A stretch of DNA of 64,000 nt, from the NCBI RefSeq assembly GCF_030161635.1, contig NZ_BSUO01000001.1:434001-498000 (forward strand), given 5' to 3'. The notes beneath the pieces were generated by a model. That model was not told the origin of the DNA and did no database searches. It worked only from the letters and a program-made list of their open reading frames with translations. A program made the translations under genes and the position numbers. Origin of the DNA: Mobilicoccus caccae (GTDB lineage Bacteria > Actinomycetota > Actinomycetes > Actinomycetales > Dermatophilaceae). Of this stretch, positions 16,976 to 27,678 are shown piece by piece. The first letter of the stretch is position 1. Each line of letters begins with the position of its first letter.

Positions 16976-18294
16976 GCCTGGTGGTCATGGGAATCTCCCA
17001 CCGCAGCTCGGACATGTCTCTGCTGGAGCGTCTCTCGCTCGACGACACCCGACTCGACTCCCTCACCCGGACCCTGTTGTCCGGTGAGCACATCGAGGAG
17101 GTCGCGCTGCTGTCGACCTGCAACCGGCTCGAGGTGTACGCCGAGGCGTCCACGTTCCACGGAGCGGTCGCGCACATCGGTGAGGCCGTCGCGGACGAGA
17201 CGCAGGTCGATCGTGACGAGCTGAACGCGGCCTTCTACGTCCACTACGAGGACCGGGCCATCGCGCACGTGTTCTCGGTGGCCTGCGGTCTTGACGCCAT
17301 GGCTGTGGGCGAGGCGCAGATCCTCGGCCAGGTGCGCGGCACCCTCTCGCGGGGGCAGGACTCGGGGTCCGTCGGTCACCAGCTCAACCTGCTGCTGCAG
17401 CACGCCCTGCGCGTCGGCAAGCGGGCCCACTCCGACACCGAACTCGACCGTTACGGCTCGTCCCTCGTCGAGGTGGGGTTGAGCCGCGCCCAGGAGCACG
17501 TCGGCGACCTGTCGCACGCCTCGGTCCTGGTCATCGGTGCCGGCGCGATGAGTTCGCTCGTCGCCACCACGGCCGTCCGCCACGACGTGAGGTCGCTCAC
17601 GGTCATCAACCGCACGCCCGAACGCACCCGCCGGCTCGCGGCGGCGACGGGTGCCACGGCCCGCAACTGGGACGAGCTGCCCGAGGCGCTCGCCGAGGCC
17701 GACGTCGTCCTCTCCTGCACCGGCGCCATGGGTCAGGTCGTCGAGGCCGACGTGGTGCGCCGCATGCTGCCCGGCCGGCAGGGACGGCCGGTCGCCTTCG
17801 TCGACCTCGCCCTCCCGCGCGACGTCGACCCCGAGATCGCCGACCTGCCCGGATGCCTGGTGGTCGCGCTCGACGACCTCGGCCGCGCGCTGTCCGACGT
17901 GTCCATCGGCGGCGAGGCCCTGCGCCAGGTCGAGGACATGGTGGTCTCCGAGGTCGCCGCGTTCCTCATGACCCGTCGCCAGGAGTCGGTCGCACCGGCT
18001 GTCGCCGCGCTGCGCCGGCATGCCGCGGCCGTCGTCCGCGCCGAACTCGACCGACTCGACACGCGCCTGACCGGCGTCGACGCCCAGACGCGCGCCGAGG
18101 TGGAGCGGACCGTGCACCGCGTCGTCGACAAGCTGCTGCACACCCCGACCGTGCGGGTCAAAGAGCTCGTGGCCAACGGCACCGGCGGCGGCGACTACGC
18201 CCAGGCGCTGCGCGAACTGTTCGACCTCGACCACGAGCACGTCGCCACGGTCACCCGGCCCCCGGAGCGCGGCGGAACGAGGGATCTGCCATGA
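16972..18294 (+). CDS. hemA: Glutamyl-tRNA reductase
   Basis: First committed step of C5-pathway heme synthesis: reduces Glu-tRNA to glutamate-1-semialdehyde with NADPH. The 440-residue protein has the catalytic Cys at position 50 in LSTCNRLEVYAEA, the NADPH-binding VLVIGAGAMSSL near residue 183, and a C-terminal dimerisation helix. First gene of the heme operon; its TGA overlaps the hemC ATG. Confidence 0.97.
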   Translation: MSLVVMGISHRSSDMSLLERLSLDDTRLDSLTRTLLSGEHIEEVALLSTCNRLEVYAEASTFHGAVAHIGEAVADETQVDRDELNAAFYVHYEDRAIAHVFSVACGLDAMAVGEAQILGQVRGTLSRGQDSGSVGHQLNLLLQHALRVGKRAHSDTELDRYGSSLVEVGLSRAQEHVGDLSHASVLVIGAGAMSSLVATTAVRHDVRSLTVINRTPERTRRLAAATGATARNWDELPEALAEADVVLSCTGAMGQVVEADVVRRMLPGRQGRPVAFVDLALPRDVDPEIADLPGCLVVALDDLGRALSDVSIGGEALRQVEDMVVSEVAAFLMTRRQESVAPAVAALRRHAAAVVRAELDRLDTRLTGVDAQTRAEVERTVHRVVDKLLHTPTVRVKELVANGTGGGDYAQALRELFDLDHEHVATVTRPPERGGTRDLP

Positions 18295-19331
18295 CACGAC
18301 CCGCTCCCGCCGGACACTCCGGATCCTCACCCCGCCCGCTGCGTCTGGGCACCCGCCGCAGCCGCCTCGCGACGACCCAGTCCGGGTGGGTCGCCGACAA
18401 GCTCCGCGCCCTCGGGCACGAGGTCGAACTCGTCGAGGTCGTCACCGAGGGTGACGTCAACCTGGCGCCGTTGACCCAGATCGGTGGCACGGGCGTCTTC
18501 GCCTCCGCGCTGCGGCAGGCCCTGCGCGCCGGTGAGGTCGACCTGGCCGTGCACTCCCTCAAGGATCTGCCGGTGCTGCCCGAACCGGGCCTCGTGGTCG
18601 CCGCCATCCCCGAGCGGGAGGACCCGCGCGACGTCCTCGTGGCCCGCGACGGTCTCGATCTCGCCGGTCTGCCGGCCGGTGCGTCCGTGGGCACCGGGTC
18701 GCCCCGTCGGGCGGCGCAGGTGCTCGTGCACCGGCCCGACCTGCAGGTCACCGCCATCCGCGGCAACGTCGAGAGCCGCATCCGCCGCACGACCACGGGT
18801 GAACTCGACGCCGTGATCCTCGCCGGTGCCGGCATGCGCCGGCTCGGCCTGGCCGAGCAGATCACCGACGTCATCGACGTCGACGTCATGCTGCCCGCCC
18901 CCGGGCAGGGCGCCCTGGCCGTGGAATGTCGCGAGAGCGACACCGAGGTGATCGAGGTCGTCCGCGCCCTCGATCACGAGGCCACCCGCACCGCCGTGAC
19001 CGCCGAACGGGCGCTCCTGCGCGCACTGGAGGCCGGATGCACCGCCCCCATCGGCGCCCGCGCCCACCTGGAGGCCGGTGAACTCGTCCTCGAGGCGTTC
19101 GCCGGCAGCGACGACGGGTCGATCGCCCTGCGGCGGCGCGCCACGGGCGACCCACAGGATCCCCTGCGTCTCGGATCCTCCCTCGCGGCCGAGCTCCTCA
19201 CGGACGGAGCGGACCGCATCCCGGCGAGCGTGCTCGCCCGCACCCCCACACACACGCCGCCGTCGGGAGACCCCGACGGCCGTACGCGAAGCCCCCGTGA
19301 CACGGGCGCCATCAAGGAGCAGACACCGTGA
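18291..19331 (+). CDS. hemC: Porphobilinogen deaminase (hydroxymethylbilane synthase)
   Basis: Polymerises four porphobilinogens to hydroxymethylbilane. The 346-residue enzyme shows the HemC signatures LGTRRSRLA, the DLAVHSLKDLP loop, GTGSPRRAAQ, and the dipyrromethane-anchoring Cys in LEAGCTAPIG. The C-terminus has about 30 extra residues rich in Thr/Pro. ATG 18291 overlaps the hemA stop; the stop overlaps the next GTG. Confidence 0.97.
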   Translation: MTRPAPAGHSGSSPRPLRLGTRRSRLATTQSGWVADKLRALGHEVELVEVVTEGDVNLAPLTQIGGTGVFASALRQALRAGEVDLAVHSLKDLPVLPEPGLVVAAIPEREDPRDVLVARDGLDLAGLPAGASVGTGSPRRAAQVLVHRPDLQVTAIRGNVESRIRRTTTGELDAVILAGAGMRRLGLAEQITDVIDVDVMLPAPGQGALAVECRESDTEVIEVVRALDHEATRTAVTAERALLRALEAGCTAPIGARAHLEAGELVLEAFAGSDDGSIALRRRATGDPQDPLRLGSSLAAELLTDGADRIPASVLARTPTHTPPSGDPDGRTRSPRDTGAIKEQTP

Positions 19332-20994
19332 GCACCACCAGCCGCCCGGTCGACGGAATCTCGACGCAGACGGCACGCGTCGCCTTCGTCGGCGCGGGCC
19401 CCGGCGACCACTCGTTGCTGACCGTCCGGGCCACCGACCTGCTCGCGGCGGCGGACGCCGTCGTCGTCGACTCGGTCGCCGCCGAGGACATCGTCAAGCA
19501 GTTCGGTCGTGAGGACGTCACGATCATCGAGACCACGCAGGGCGACCGTGGCAGCGCGCTCACCCACGCCTCGTGGGCCAAGCTCGTCGCCCGCGCCGCG
19601 ACCCAGGTCGCCAAGAACGCCGCGCAGAACGGCGCCGCGACCGCGGGTGGTCCGGGGCTGCTGGTGCGGCTGATGACGGGCGACCCGACGGCCTTCCACG
19701 GCCTCGCCGCCGAGCTCGCCGCCTGCCACAAGGCCGGGCACAGCACCGAGATCGTACCCGGCGTGAGCACGTCGGCCGGGGTCGCCGCGTACGCCGGCAT
19801 CCCGCTGACCTCGCGCGAGTCGGCCTCGGTGCACATCGTCGACGCCGCGACCTCCGACGCCGACTGGGGTGGCGGTGTGGCGTCCACGACGACCGTCGTC
19901 GTCATCGGCACCGACGCCGCCCAGCTCGCCGACGGCCTCGACCGGCTGCTCGAGGCCGGGCGCGACGGCGCGACCCCGGTGGCGCTCACCGAGCACGGCA
20001 CCACGGTCGAGCAGAAGACGACGACCACGACCCTGGCCGAGGCGTCCGCGTTGCTGCGTCGGGGCGACCTGCAGCCCGACGTCGCGCTCGTCGGGGCGAC
20101 GGTTCCGCTGCGCGACGAGATGTCCTGGTACGAGACCAAGCCGCTGTTCGGGTGGCGTGTCCTCGTGCCGCGCACCAAGGACCAGGCGGGTCCGACGATC
20201 GAGCGCCTGGCCGAGTACGGCGCCCGCGGTGAGACCGTCCCGACGATCAGCGTCGAGGCCCCCGCACGCCGCAGCAGATGCAGCGCGCGATCAAGGGCCT
20301 GGTCACCGGTCGGTACGAGTGGGTCGGGTTCACCTCGGTCAACGCCGTGCGGGCCGTGCGCGAGAAGCTCGAGGAGATCGGCCTCGACGTGCGGGCGTTC
20401 GCGGGCCTCAAGATCGCCGCGGTCGGCGGCGTGACGGCCGACGCGCTGCGCGAGATGGGCCTGGAGCCCGACCTGCTGCCCACGGGTGAGCAGTCGGCCA
20501 AGGGCCTGCTCGAGGTGTGGCCGCCGTACGACGACGTGCTCGACCCGATCAACGGGGTCTTCCTGCCGCGCGCCGACATCGCGACCGACACCCTCGTGGC
20601 CGGTCTGCAGGAGATGGGCTGGGAGGTCGACGACGTCACGGCCTACCGCACCGTGCGCGCGGCGCCTCCGGCCGTCGAGATCCGCGACGCCATCAAGCAG
20701 GGCGACTACGACGCGGTGGTCTTCACCTCCTCCTCCACGGTGCGCAACCTCGTCGGCATCGCCGGCAAGCCCCACCCGACCACGGTGGTGGCGTGCATCG
20801 GGCCGGCCACGGCCAAGACCGCCGAGGACCACGGGCTCACCGTCTCGGTCCTGGCCGACGAGGCCTCCTCCGCGGCCCTGGTCGACGCCCTGGCCGACTA
20901 CGGACACCGGTTGCGCGCCGCCGCCCTCGAGGCGGGCGAGGACGTCCGCCGGCCCAGCGACAAGCGTCCCGCCGGACGCCGGAAGGCGCGTTGA
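19328..20994 (+). CDS. hemD: Uroporphyrinogen-III methyltransferase/synthase fusion CobA-HemD (frameshifted as sequenced)
   Basis: The N-terminal SUMT-like domain has VAFVGAGPGDHSLLTVRA and GLLVRLMTGDPTAF. The C-terminal HemD domain cyclises hydroxymethylbilane to uroporphyrinogen III and includes WVGFTSVNAVRAV and VVFTSSSTVRNLVG. The frame breaks at a five-C run (20259-20263). Restoring a sixth C gives VEAPRTPQQMQRAIKG and one 555-residue protein, the normal actinobacterial fusion. GTG 19328 overlaps the hemC stop. Confidence 0.92.
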
Positions 20995-22013
20995 TGTCCG
21001 AGGCGAACCTCGACCGCTCGGCCGGGCGCATCCGTCCGCGCCGGCTGCGGAGCACCCCGGCCATGCGGCGTCTCGTCGCCCAGACGCGGCTGCACCCGGC
21101 CGAACTCATCTGGCCCCTGTTCGTCAGGGAGGGCGCCGACGGTCCGCGACCCGTCACGTCGATGCCGGGGGTGGAGCAGCACAGCCTGGACTCCCTCGTG
21201 ACGGCGGCGCGCGAGGCCGTCTCCGCGGGCGTCGGTGGACTCATGCTGTTCGGCGTGCCGCAGCAACGTGACGCCACCGGCACCGGGGCCGACGACCCCG
21301 ACGGCATCCTCAACGTGGCGCTCGCGACGGTCCGTGAGGCCGTCGGCGACGACACCCTCGTCATGGCCGACCTGTGCCTGGACGAGTTCACCGACCACGG
21401 ACACTGCGGCGTGCTCACAACCGGCCCGCGCGGTGAGACCGTCGTCGACAACGACGCGACGCTCGAGCGGTACGCCGCGATGGCGCTGGCCCAGGCCGAC
21501 GCCGGGGCGCACGTGCTCGGCCTGTCCGGGATGATGGACGGCCAGGTCGGCGTCGTGCGCGACGCCCTCGACGCCCACGGCCGCTCCGACGTCGTCGTGC
21601 TCGCCTACGCTGCCAAGTACGCCTCGGGCTACTACGGTCCGTTCCGCGACGCGGTCGAGTCGACGCTGCAGGGCGACCGGTCCACCTACCAGCAGGACCC
21701 GGCCAACGCCGCGGAGTCGCTGCGCGAGGTGCGCCTGGACATGGAGCAGGGCGCCGACATGGTCATGGTCAAGCCGGCACTGCCCTATCTCGACATCCTC
21801 GCCAAGGTCGCCGACGTGGCGGCGCAGGCCGGGGTGCCGACGGCCGCCTACCAGGTCTCCGGTGAGTACGCGCAGATCGAGGCGGCCGCCGAGCGGGGTT
21901 GGATCGACCGCGACCGGGTCGTGCTGGAGTCGCTCACGGCGATCCGGCGGGCCGGTGCGGGCTCGGTCCTCACGTACTACGCCCTCGAGGTCGCGCGCCG
22001 CCTCAACGGATGA
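20994..22013 (+). CDS. hemB: Delta-aminolevulinic acid dehydratase (porphobilinogen synthase)
   Basis: Condenses two ALA to porphobilinogen. The 339-residue protein carries both active-site lysines (AYAAKYASGYYGPFRDA and MVKPALPYLDI). The metal region DLCLDEFTDHGHCG keeps Cys and His ligands, suggesting zinc or mixed metal dependence. Start ATG overlaps the hemD TGA. Confidence 0.97.
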   Translation: MSEANLDRSAGRIRPRRLRSTPAMRRLVAQTRLHPAELIWPLFVREGADGPRPVTSMPGVEQHSLDSLVTAAREAVSAGVGGLMLFGVPQQRDATGTGADDPDGILNVALATVREAVGDDTLVMADLCLDEFTDHGHCGVLTTGPRGETVVDNDATLERYAAMALAQADAGAHVLGLSGMMDGQVGVVRDALDAHGRSDVVVLAYAAKYASGYYGPFRDAVESTLQGDRSTYQQDPANAAESLREVRLDMEQGADMVMVKPALPYLDILAKVADVAAQAGVPTAAYQVSGEYAQIEAAAERGWIDRDRVVLESLTAIRRAGAGSVLTYYALEVARRLNG

Positions 22014-22026
22014 CGAGCGAGGACAG

Positions 22027-22560
22027 ATGAGCGCCGATCGGCCCGCGGACCCCCGGCGGGGACGCGATGTCCCGCGCCCGCGCCAGGAGTGGTTGACCGA
22101 GCGCGAACAGCGTGCCTGGCGGGCCTATCTCGCCGGCAGCCGCCTGCTCGACGACGCCCTCGACCACGATCTGCAGCGGCACGGACTCCAGCTCAGCGAG
22201 TACGAGATCCTCGCCCTGCTCTCGGAGGCCGACGGACGCCACCTGCGCATGTCCAAGCTCGCCGATCAGGTCGTCCAGTCGCGAAGTCGCCTGACCCACA
22301 CCGCCACCCGCCTGGAGCGGCGGGCCCTGGTGCAGAGACGCCCGGCTCCCGGCGACGGCCGCGGCGTGGACCTGTGGCTCACCGACGAGGGGTCGGCGTT
22401 GCTCGACCGCGTCGCCCCCACGCATGTGGCGAGCGTCCGTCGCCACCTCGTCGACCACCTCGGGGCGGAAGGACTCGCGCAGTTGGGGGCCGCGATGGCC
22501 CGGATCCGCGACGGCATCCTCGGCGAAGGTGACCCCGCGTCGCCCCGCACGGCCCGCTGA
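22027..22560 (+). CDS. MarR-family regulator inside the heme operon
   Basis: A 177-residue winged-helix protein. The recognition segment LRMSKLADQVVQSRSRLTHTATRLE is followed by a wing with PAPGDGRGV. It lies 13 nt after hemB and 16 nt before hemL, so it is cotranscribed with the heme genes. Heme-cluster control is plausible by position, but many MarR proteins sit in unrelated operons. Confidence 0.85.
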   Translation: MSADRPADPRRGRDVPRPRQEWLTEREQRAWRAYLAGSRLLDDALDHDLQRHGLQLSEYEILALLSEADGRHLRMSKLADQVVQSRSRLTHTATRLERRALVQRRPAPGDGRGVDLWLTDEGSALLDRVAPTHVASVRRHLVDHLGAEGLAQLGAAMARIRDGILGEGDPASPRTAR

Positions 22561-22576
22561 GGACAGGATGGGAACC

Positions 22577-23928
22577 ATGAACGACAACGCAGCAGTCCAG
22601 TCGGCCCGACTCCTCGACCGTGCGACCGCGGTCACGCCGGGGGCGTCAACAGCCCGGTCCGCGCGTTCCGGGCCGTCGGGGGCACGCCGCGCTTCATCCG
22701 CGAGGCGAAGGGCCCGTGGCTGACCGATGTCGACGGCGCCACCTATGTCGACCTCATCGCTTCCTGGGGGCCGATGATCCTCGGACACGCCCACCCCGAC
22801 GTCATGGCCGCTGTGCAGGACGCCGCCTCCCGCGGCTTCAGCTTCGGCACACCCAGCGAGAACGAGGTGCTGCTCGCCGAGGAGATCGTCTCGCGGGTCG
22901 AGCCGGTCGAGCAGGTGCGGCTCGTGAGCAGCGGCACCGAGGCCACGATGAGCGCCGTCCGCCTGGCGCGCGGGTTCACCGGCCGCAGCAAGGTCGTCAA
23001 GTTCGCCGGCTGCTACCACGGCCACGTCGACGCGCTCCTCGCGCACGCGGGCAGCGGTGTCGCGACGTTCGCCCTGCCCGATTCGGCGGGGGTGCCGACG
23101 TCGGCGGCGGGCGAGACGATCGTCCTGCCGTACAACGACGTCGAGGCCCTCGAGACCGCGTTCGCCGAGCACGGCTCCGAGATCGCCTGCCTCATCACGG
23201 AGGCGAGCCCGGGCAACATGGGTGTCGTGCCACCCGAGGAGGGGTTCACCGAGGCCCTGCGCCGGGTGACCGCCGCCCACGGTGCGCTGCTCATCTCCGA
23301 CGAGGTCATGACCGGCTTCCGCTGTAGCCGATCCGGGTGGTACGGGCTCGAGGGGCCCTACTCCGGCGGCGCGCCCGACCTGTTCACGTTCGGCAAGGTC
23401 ATGGGCGGCGGGTTCCCGGCCGCTGCGTTCGGCGGGCGGGCCGACATCATGAGTCACCTGGCGCCGCTCGGCCCGGTCTACCAGGCGGGCACGCTGTCGG
23501 GTAACCCCGTGGCCACGGCCGCCGGGCTCGCCACCCTGCGCGGCTGCACCCCCGAGGTCTACACGCGCCTGGACGAGGTCTCGCGCACGATCGCCGACGC
23601 CGCCTCCGCCGCGCTCAGCGCCGAGGGCGTGCCCCACCTCGTGCAGTGGGCAGGCAGCATGTTCAGCGTCTTCTTCACCTCCGAGGGCTCTCGTCCCGCG
23701 CAGACCGGCGTCGTGCGCGACTACGACGACGCCCGCGCCCAGGACCTCCCGGCGTTCGGCGCGTTCTTCCACTCGATGCTCGACTCGGGCGTGCACCTGC
23801 CGCCGAGCGCCTTCGAGGCCTGGTTCGTCGGCGCCTCCCACGACGACGAGGCCGTCGGCCGGGTCCTCGATGCGCTGCCGGCCGCTGCCAGGGCAGCCTC
23901 AGCAAGCCGTGGCAGGATGGCGGGATGA
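22577..23928 (+). CDS. hemL: Glutamate-1-semialdehyde 2,1-aminomutase (frameshifted as sequenced)
   Basis: PLP enzyme converting glutamate semialdehyde to 5-aminolevulinate. The frame breaks 22 codons in, at a five-G run (22639-22643). Adding one G gives [17 protein letters not shown], the standard family N-terminus, and a 450-residue protein. The PLP lysine is in [21 protein letters not shown] is also present. An in-frame ATG at 22568 is an alternative start. Essential unless ALA is made another way, so the break is probably a sequencing error. Confidence 0.93.
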
Positions 23929-24532
23929 CCCGCACGATCGTTCATCTCGTCCGTCACGGCGAGGTCGAGAACCCCGATCGTCTGCTGTACGGCCGACTCC
24001 CCGAATACCACCTCTCGGCCCGTGGACAGCGGATGGCCGAGCGGCTGGGGAGTACTTCGCCGGCAACGACCTCGCGGCCGTCACCGCCTCCCCGCTCGAG
24101 CGTGCCCAGGAGACCGCGGCGCCCATCGCCCGGGCGCACGACATGCAGGTGCGTTCCGACGAACGTCTCATCGAGGCGGGCAACCACTTCCAGGGCACGC
24201 CGATCGGCTCGCGCCCCGCCCAGTTGCTCAACCCCAGGTACTGGCACCTGCTCGTCGATCCACTGCGTCCCTCCTGGGGCGAGTCCTACGACTCGATCGC
24301 GCAACGGATGTCGGCGGCGATCGACGCGGCGCGCGACTTCGCCCACGGGCGCGAGATCGTGCTGGTCTCACACGAACTGTGCGTCTGGACCGCGCGCCGC
24401 CACGCCGAGGGGCGGCGCCTCTGGCACGACCCGCGGCGCCGGGAGTGCACCCTCGCCTCGGTGACGACCCTGACCTACCACGACGACGTCCTGTCCTCGC
24501 TCGCCTACTCGGAGCCCTGCGCAGATCTATGA
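23925..24532 (+). CDS. Histidine phosphatase (phosphoglycerate mutase-like; frameshifted as sequenced)
   Basis: The phosphate-binding LVRHGEVEN with the catalytic His is at residues 7-15. The frame breaks at GGGG (24047-24050). One added G gives [23 protein letters not shown], with the ASPLERA motif, and a 202-residue protein ending EPCADL. The ATG overlaps the hemL stop and the TGA overlaps the next ATG. This gene is linked to hemL and ccdA in mycobacteria too (Rv0525). Confidence 0.88.
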
Positions 24533-25143
24533 CCCCTCGTTCCACTCGCCCCGCCCGGTTCGCCGCCGCCACGCTCGCCCTTCCCCTCCTGCTCCTGGCG
24601 GGCTGCACCGACGAGGGCGGCACCAACACCGTCGCGGGCCAGGCCCGTGAGGTCGCCGACCGCGCCTACAACAGCGGCGACGGCCGCATCGAGACCCTCG
24701 CGCCCGACGAGCGCGGCGAGCCCGTCGAGCTGACCGGCCGCACCCTCACCGGTGAGGACTGGTCGAGCGTCGATCATCGCGGCGGCATCGTCGTCCTCAA
24801 CGTGTGGGGGTCGTGGTGCCCGCCGTGCGTCTCGGAGATGCCCGAACTCGAGAAGGCCTGGACCACCCTGCAGAAGCGCGACCACAAGGTGCAGTTCATG
24901 GGCGTCAACACCGGCGGTGAGAGCCCCGCGACCGCCGCGGCGTTCCTGCAGCGCACCGGCACCAGCTACCCCTCGCTGGAGGACGACGGCGGCGTGGCCC
25001 TGATCGCCCTGCAGGAGAAGGCCTCCACACCTCCCACGACCCTCGTCCTCGACACCCAGGGCCGCATCGCCGCCCGGGTCGTGGGCGAGACGACCGCCGC
25101 CACCCTCACGGGCCTCGTCGACGACGTCGCCGCGAAGGGCTGA
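24529..25143 (+). CDS. TlpA-like thioredoxin lipoprotein
   Basis: A 204-residue exported thiol-disulfide protein. A signal peptide ends in the lipobox LLAGC near residue 26, and the thioredoxin fold carries WCPPC near residue 102. It probably keeps apocytochrome c cysteines reduced, receiving electrons from CcdA, whose gene begins 3 nt downstream. ATG 24529 overlaps the preceding stop; the frame is open further upstream but that part is antisense-like sequence of the phosphatase. Confidence 0.92.
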   Translation: MTPRSTRPARFAAATLALPLLLLAGCTDEGGTNTVAGQAREVADRAYNSGDGRIETLAPDERGEPVELTGRTLTGEDWSSVDHRGGIVVLNVWGSWCPPCVSEMPELEKAWTTLQKRDHKVQFMGVNTGGESPATAAAFLQRTGTSYPSLEDDGGVALIALQEKASTPPTTLVLDTQGRIAARVVGETTAATLTGLVDDVAAKG

Positions 25144-25146
25144 GGC

Positions 25147-25923
25147 ATGCTCGTCGCCTCCGGCGGCCTCGCCGGGCTCCTGTTCGACGGAAACCTCCTC
25201 CTGGCGGTGGGTGTGGCACTCGTCGCGGGTGTCGTGTCGTTCGCCTCACCGTGCGTGCTGCCGCTCGTGCCGGGATTCCTCGGGTTCGTCACCGGCGCGA
25301 CCGAACGCCCCCTGGCCGACCAGCCGCGACCGCGGGTCCTCGCCGGGGCGCTGTTGTTCGTCCTCGGGTTCTCCCTGGTCTTCATGACGGGCACCCTGCT
25401 GGCCACGGTCACGGGGTCGTTCCTGCGCCTGCACGGCGACCTGCTCCGGCAGATCGGCGGCGTGGTCGTCATCCTGCTCGCCCTGGTGTTTCTGGGCGTG
25501 GGGGCCGGGGCGGGCACCCAGCGCGCGTGGACGCCGCGGTGGCGACCGGCCGCCGGACTCGCGGGAGCGCCGCTGCTGGGCGTCGTCTTCGGCCTGGGCT
25601 GGGCGCCCTGCATGGGCCCGACGGTCGCCGTCATCTACACCCTCGCCACCGACCTGCGCGGTGACGAGCACGTCATCGCCCGCGGCGCGGCGCTCGGACT
25701 CGCGTACTGCCTCGGACTCGGAGTTCCGTTCCTGCTCATCGCCGCCGGGTGGTCGAAGGCCGTGCAGACCTCGGCGTGGCTGCGTCGCCACACCCGCGCC
25801 GTCCAGCTCCTCGGCGGCGGACTCCTCCTGCTCGTCGGCATCCTCCTGGTGACCGGCGGGTGGGGCGTGCTCGTGACCCAGGTGCAGAGCACGCTGGTCC
25901 AGCGATTCGAGACGCTGCTGTGA
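25147..25923 (+). CDS. ccdA: CcdA thiol:disulfide transporter (cytochrome c biogenesis)
   Basis: A 258-residue membrane protein with six hydrophobic helices. The two membrane-buried redox cysteines are in FASPCVLPLVPGF and GWAPCMGPTVA, the DsbD/CcdA hallmark. It passes electrons from cytoplasmic thioredoxin to the TlpA-like protein. Its stop overlaps the resB GTG. Confidence 0.94.
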   Translation: MLVASGGLAGLLFDGNLLLAVGVALVAGVVSFASPCVLPLVPGFLGFVTGATERPLADQPRPRVLAGALLFVLGFSLVFMTGTLLATVTGSFLRLHGDLLRQIGGVVVILLALVFLGVGAGAGTQRAWTPRWRPAAGLAGAPLLGVVFGLGWAPCMGPTVAVIYTLATDLRGDEHVIARGAALGLAYCLGLGVPFLLIAAGWSKAVQTSAWLRRHTRAVQLLGGGLLLLVGILLVTGGWGVLVTQVQSTLVQRFETLL

Positions 25924-27678
25924 GCGGCGGGCGTGGGGTGAGCGGTCGCGCTCCGGACGGACTCGACACCGGCTCCGGCGGATCCGGCGCAGTCGACGCC
26001 GGTGGCGACGACGCCGGTAGCCACCGGGTGCGCGAGCCGCGGCTCGGCGCCCGCGGGTGGGCCCGGTTCGTGTGGCGGCAGCTGACCAGCATGCGTACCG
26101 CGCTGATCCTGCTGCTGCTCGTGGCGATCGCGGCCATCCCCGGCTCGGTCTTCCCCCAGCGCAGCATCGACGTCACCGCCGTCGGCGAGTACCTCGAGGC
26201 CAACCCCACGTGGGGTCCGATCCTCGATCGGCTGCAGTTCTTCGACGTCTACACCTCGGTGTGGTTCTCGGCGACCTATCTGCTGCTCGTCATCTCCCTC
26301 GTGGGCTGCATCGTGCCGCGCACCGGCCAGTTCTGGGGCGCGCTGCGGGCCGTCCCGCCGGCGGTGCCGCGACGTCCCGAACGCCTCGGCGACAGTGTGC
26401 GACTGGAGATCCCCGCCGCGCCGGCGGAGGTCGAGTCGCACGTGCGCCACCTCCTGCGACGTCGGCGCTACCGGCTGCGGGCGGCCTCCGACCCCACCGG
26501 CGACGCCACCGGTGCGGCGACGACCCGCGAGGTGTCGGGGAGTCCGGTCACCTGCGCGAGGCGGGCAACCTGCTGTTCCACTACGGCGTGCTCGCCGTCA
26601 TCGTGGCGCTCGCGGCCGGGTACCTCGTCGGGTGGAAGGGCGACCGGATCGTCCCCATCGGCGAGAGCTTCGCCAACGCCCGCTCGGCCTACCACACGTT
26701 CTCCGGCGGGCCGCTGGTCGACGACGGCGGTCTCGAGCCGTTCGTCGTCACGCTCGACTCGATGGTGGCGAGGTTCGAGGACCGTGTCGGCACGGGGCAG
26801 CTCGGTGCGCCGCGCGAGTTCCGCGTCGAGACCACGGTGCGCGACACCCCCGGCGGCGAACCGCGGCCGGAGACCCTCGAGGTCAATCGGCCGCTGCGGT
26901 TCGACGGCGCCGAGGTCTACCTGCTCGGCAACGGGTACGCGCCCGTGCTGACCGTGCGCGACGCCGACGGCGACGTCATCTACCGCCAGCCCACGCCGTT
27001 CCTGCCGCACGACGACAACTACCGCTCGACGGGCGCGGTGAAGGTCCCGGCCGCCGCGCCGAAGCATCTCGGCTTCTCGGGGTGTTCCTGCCCACCGCCG
27101 TCCAGGTCGGTGAGGACGGTGAGACCTCCGGCGTGCCCGGCGACGACGTGCCGGACTACCAGTCCGGATTCCCCGACGTGCGTGATCCCCTGCTCGTCCT
27201 GTCGGTCTTCGAGGGCGACCTGTTCCCGGGCGCCGAGCCGCAGTCGGTCTACCAACTCCAGACCCGCGCCATGCAGCCCGTCGCCGACGCCGCCACGGGG
27301 CGTCCGTTGCGCCTGGAGATGCGCCCCGGGCAGACCGTGACGCTCCCCGGTGGGCGTGGCAGCGTGGAGTTCGAGAGCATCGAGCGCTGGGCGGGGATCT
27401 CGACCCGCTACGACCCCGTCAAGGGCGTGGCCATGTGGTCGGCGATCCTCATGCTCATCGGGCTTCTCGGGTCGCTGGTGATCTCGCGGCGCCGGGTCTT
27501 CATGCGGGCCACCGGCGTCGAGGGGGAGGAGCGCAGCACCGTGCTCCTCGCCGGACTCGCCCAACGTGAGGACGTCGCCCTCGGCGGGTTGCTGGAGGAC
27601 CTCGCGGACGACCTGCGAGAGCGATGGCCCGGGGCAACTATCATCGACCAGACCGACTCGCGGACGGATCGCCCATGA
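25920..27678 (+). CDS. resB: ResB cytochrome c biogenesis protein (two frameshifts as sequenced)
   Basis: System II heme-delivery partner of CcsB. N-terminal helices include MRTALILLLLVAIAAIPGS, then a large extracytoplasmic domain and a last helix (SAILMLIGLLGSLVIS). The frame breaks twice, at GGGG 26537-26540 and GGGG 27079-27082. One G added at each gives ESGHLREAGNLLFHYG and FSGVFLPTAVQVG and a single 586-residue protein. GTG 25920 overlaps the ccdA stop. Confidence 0.9.
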
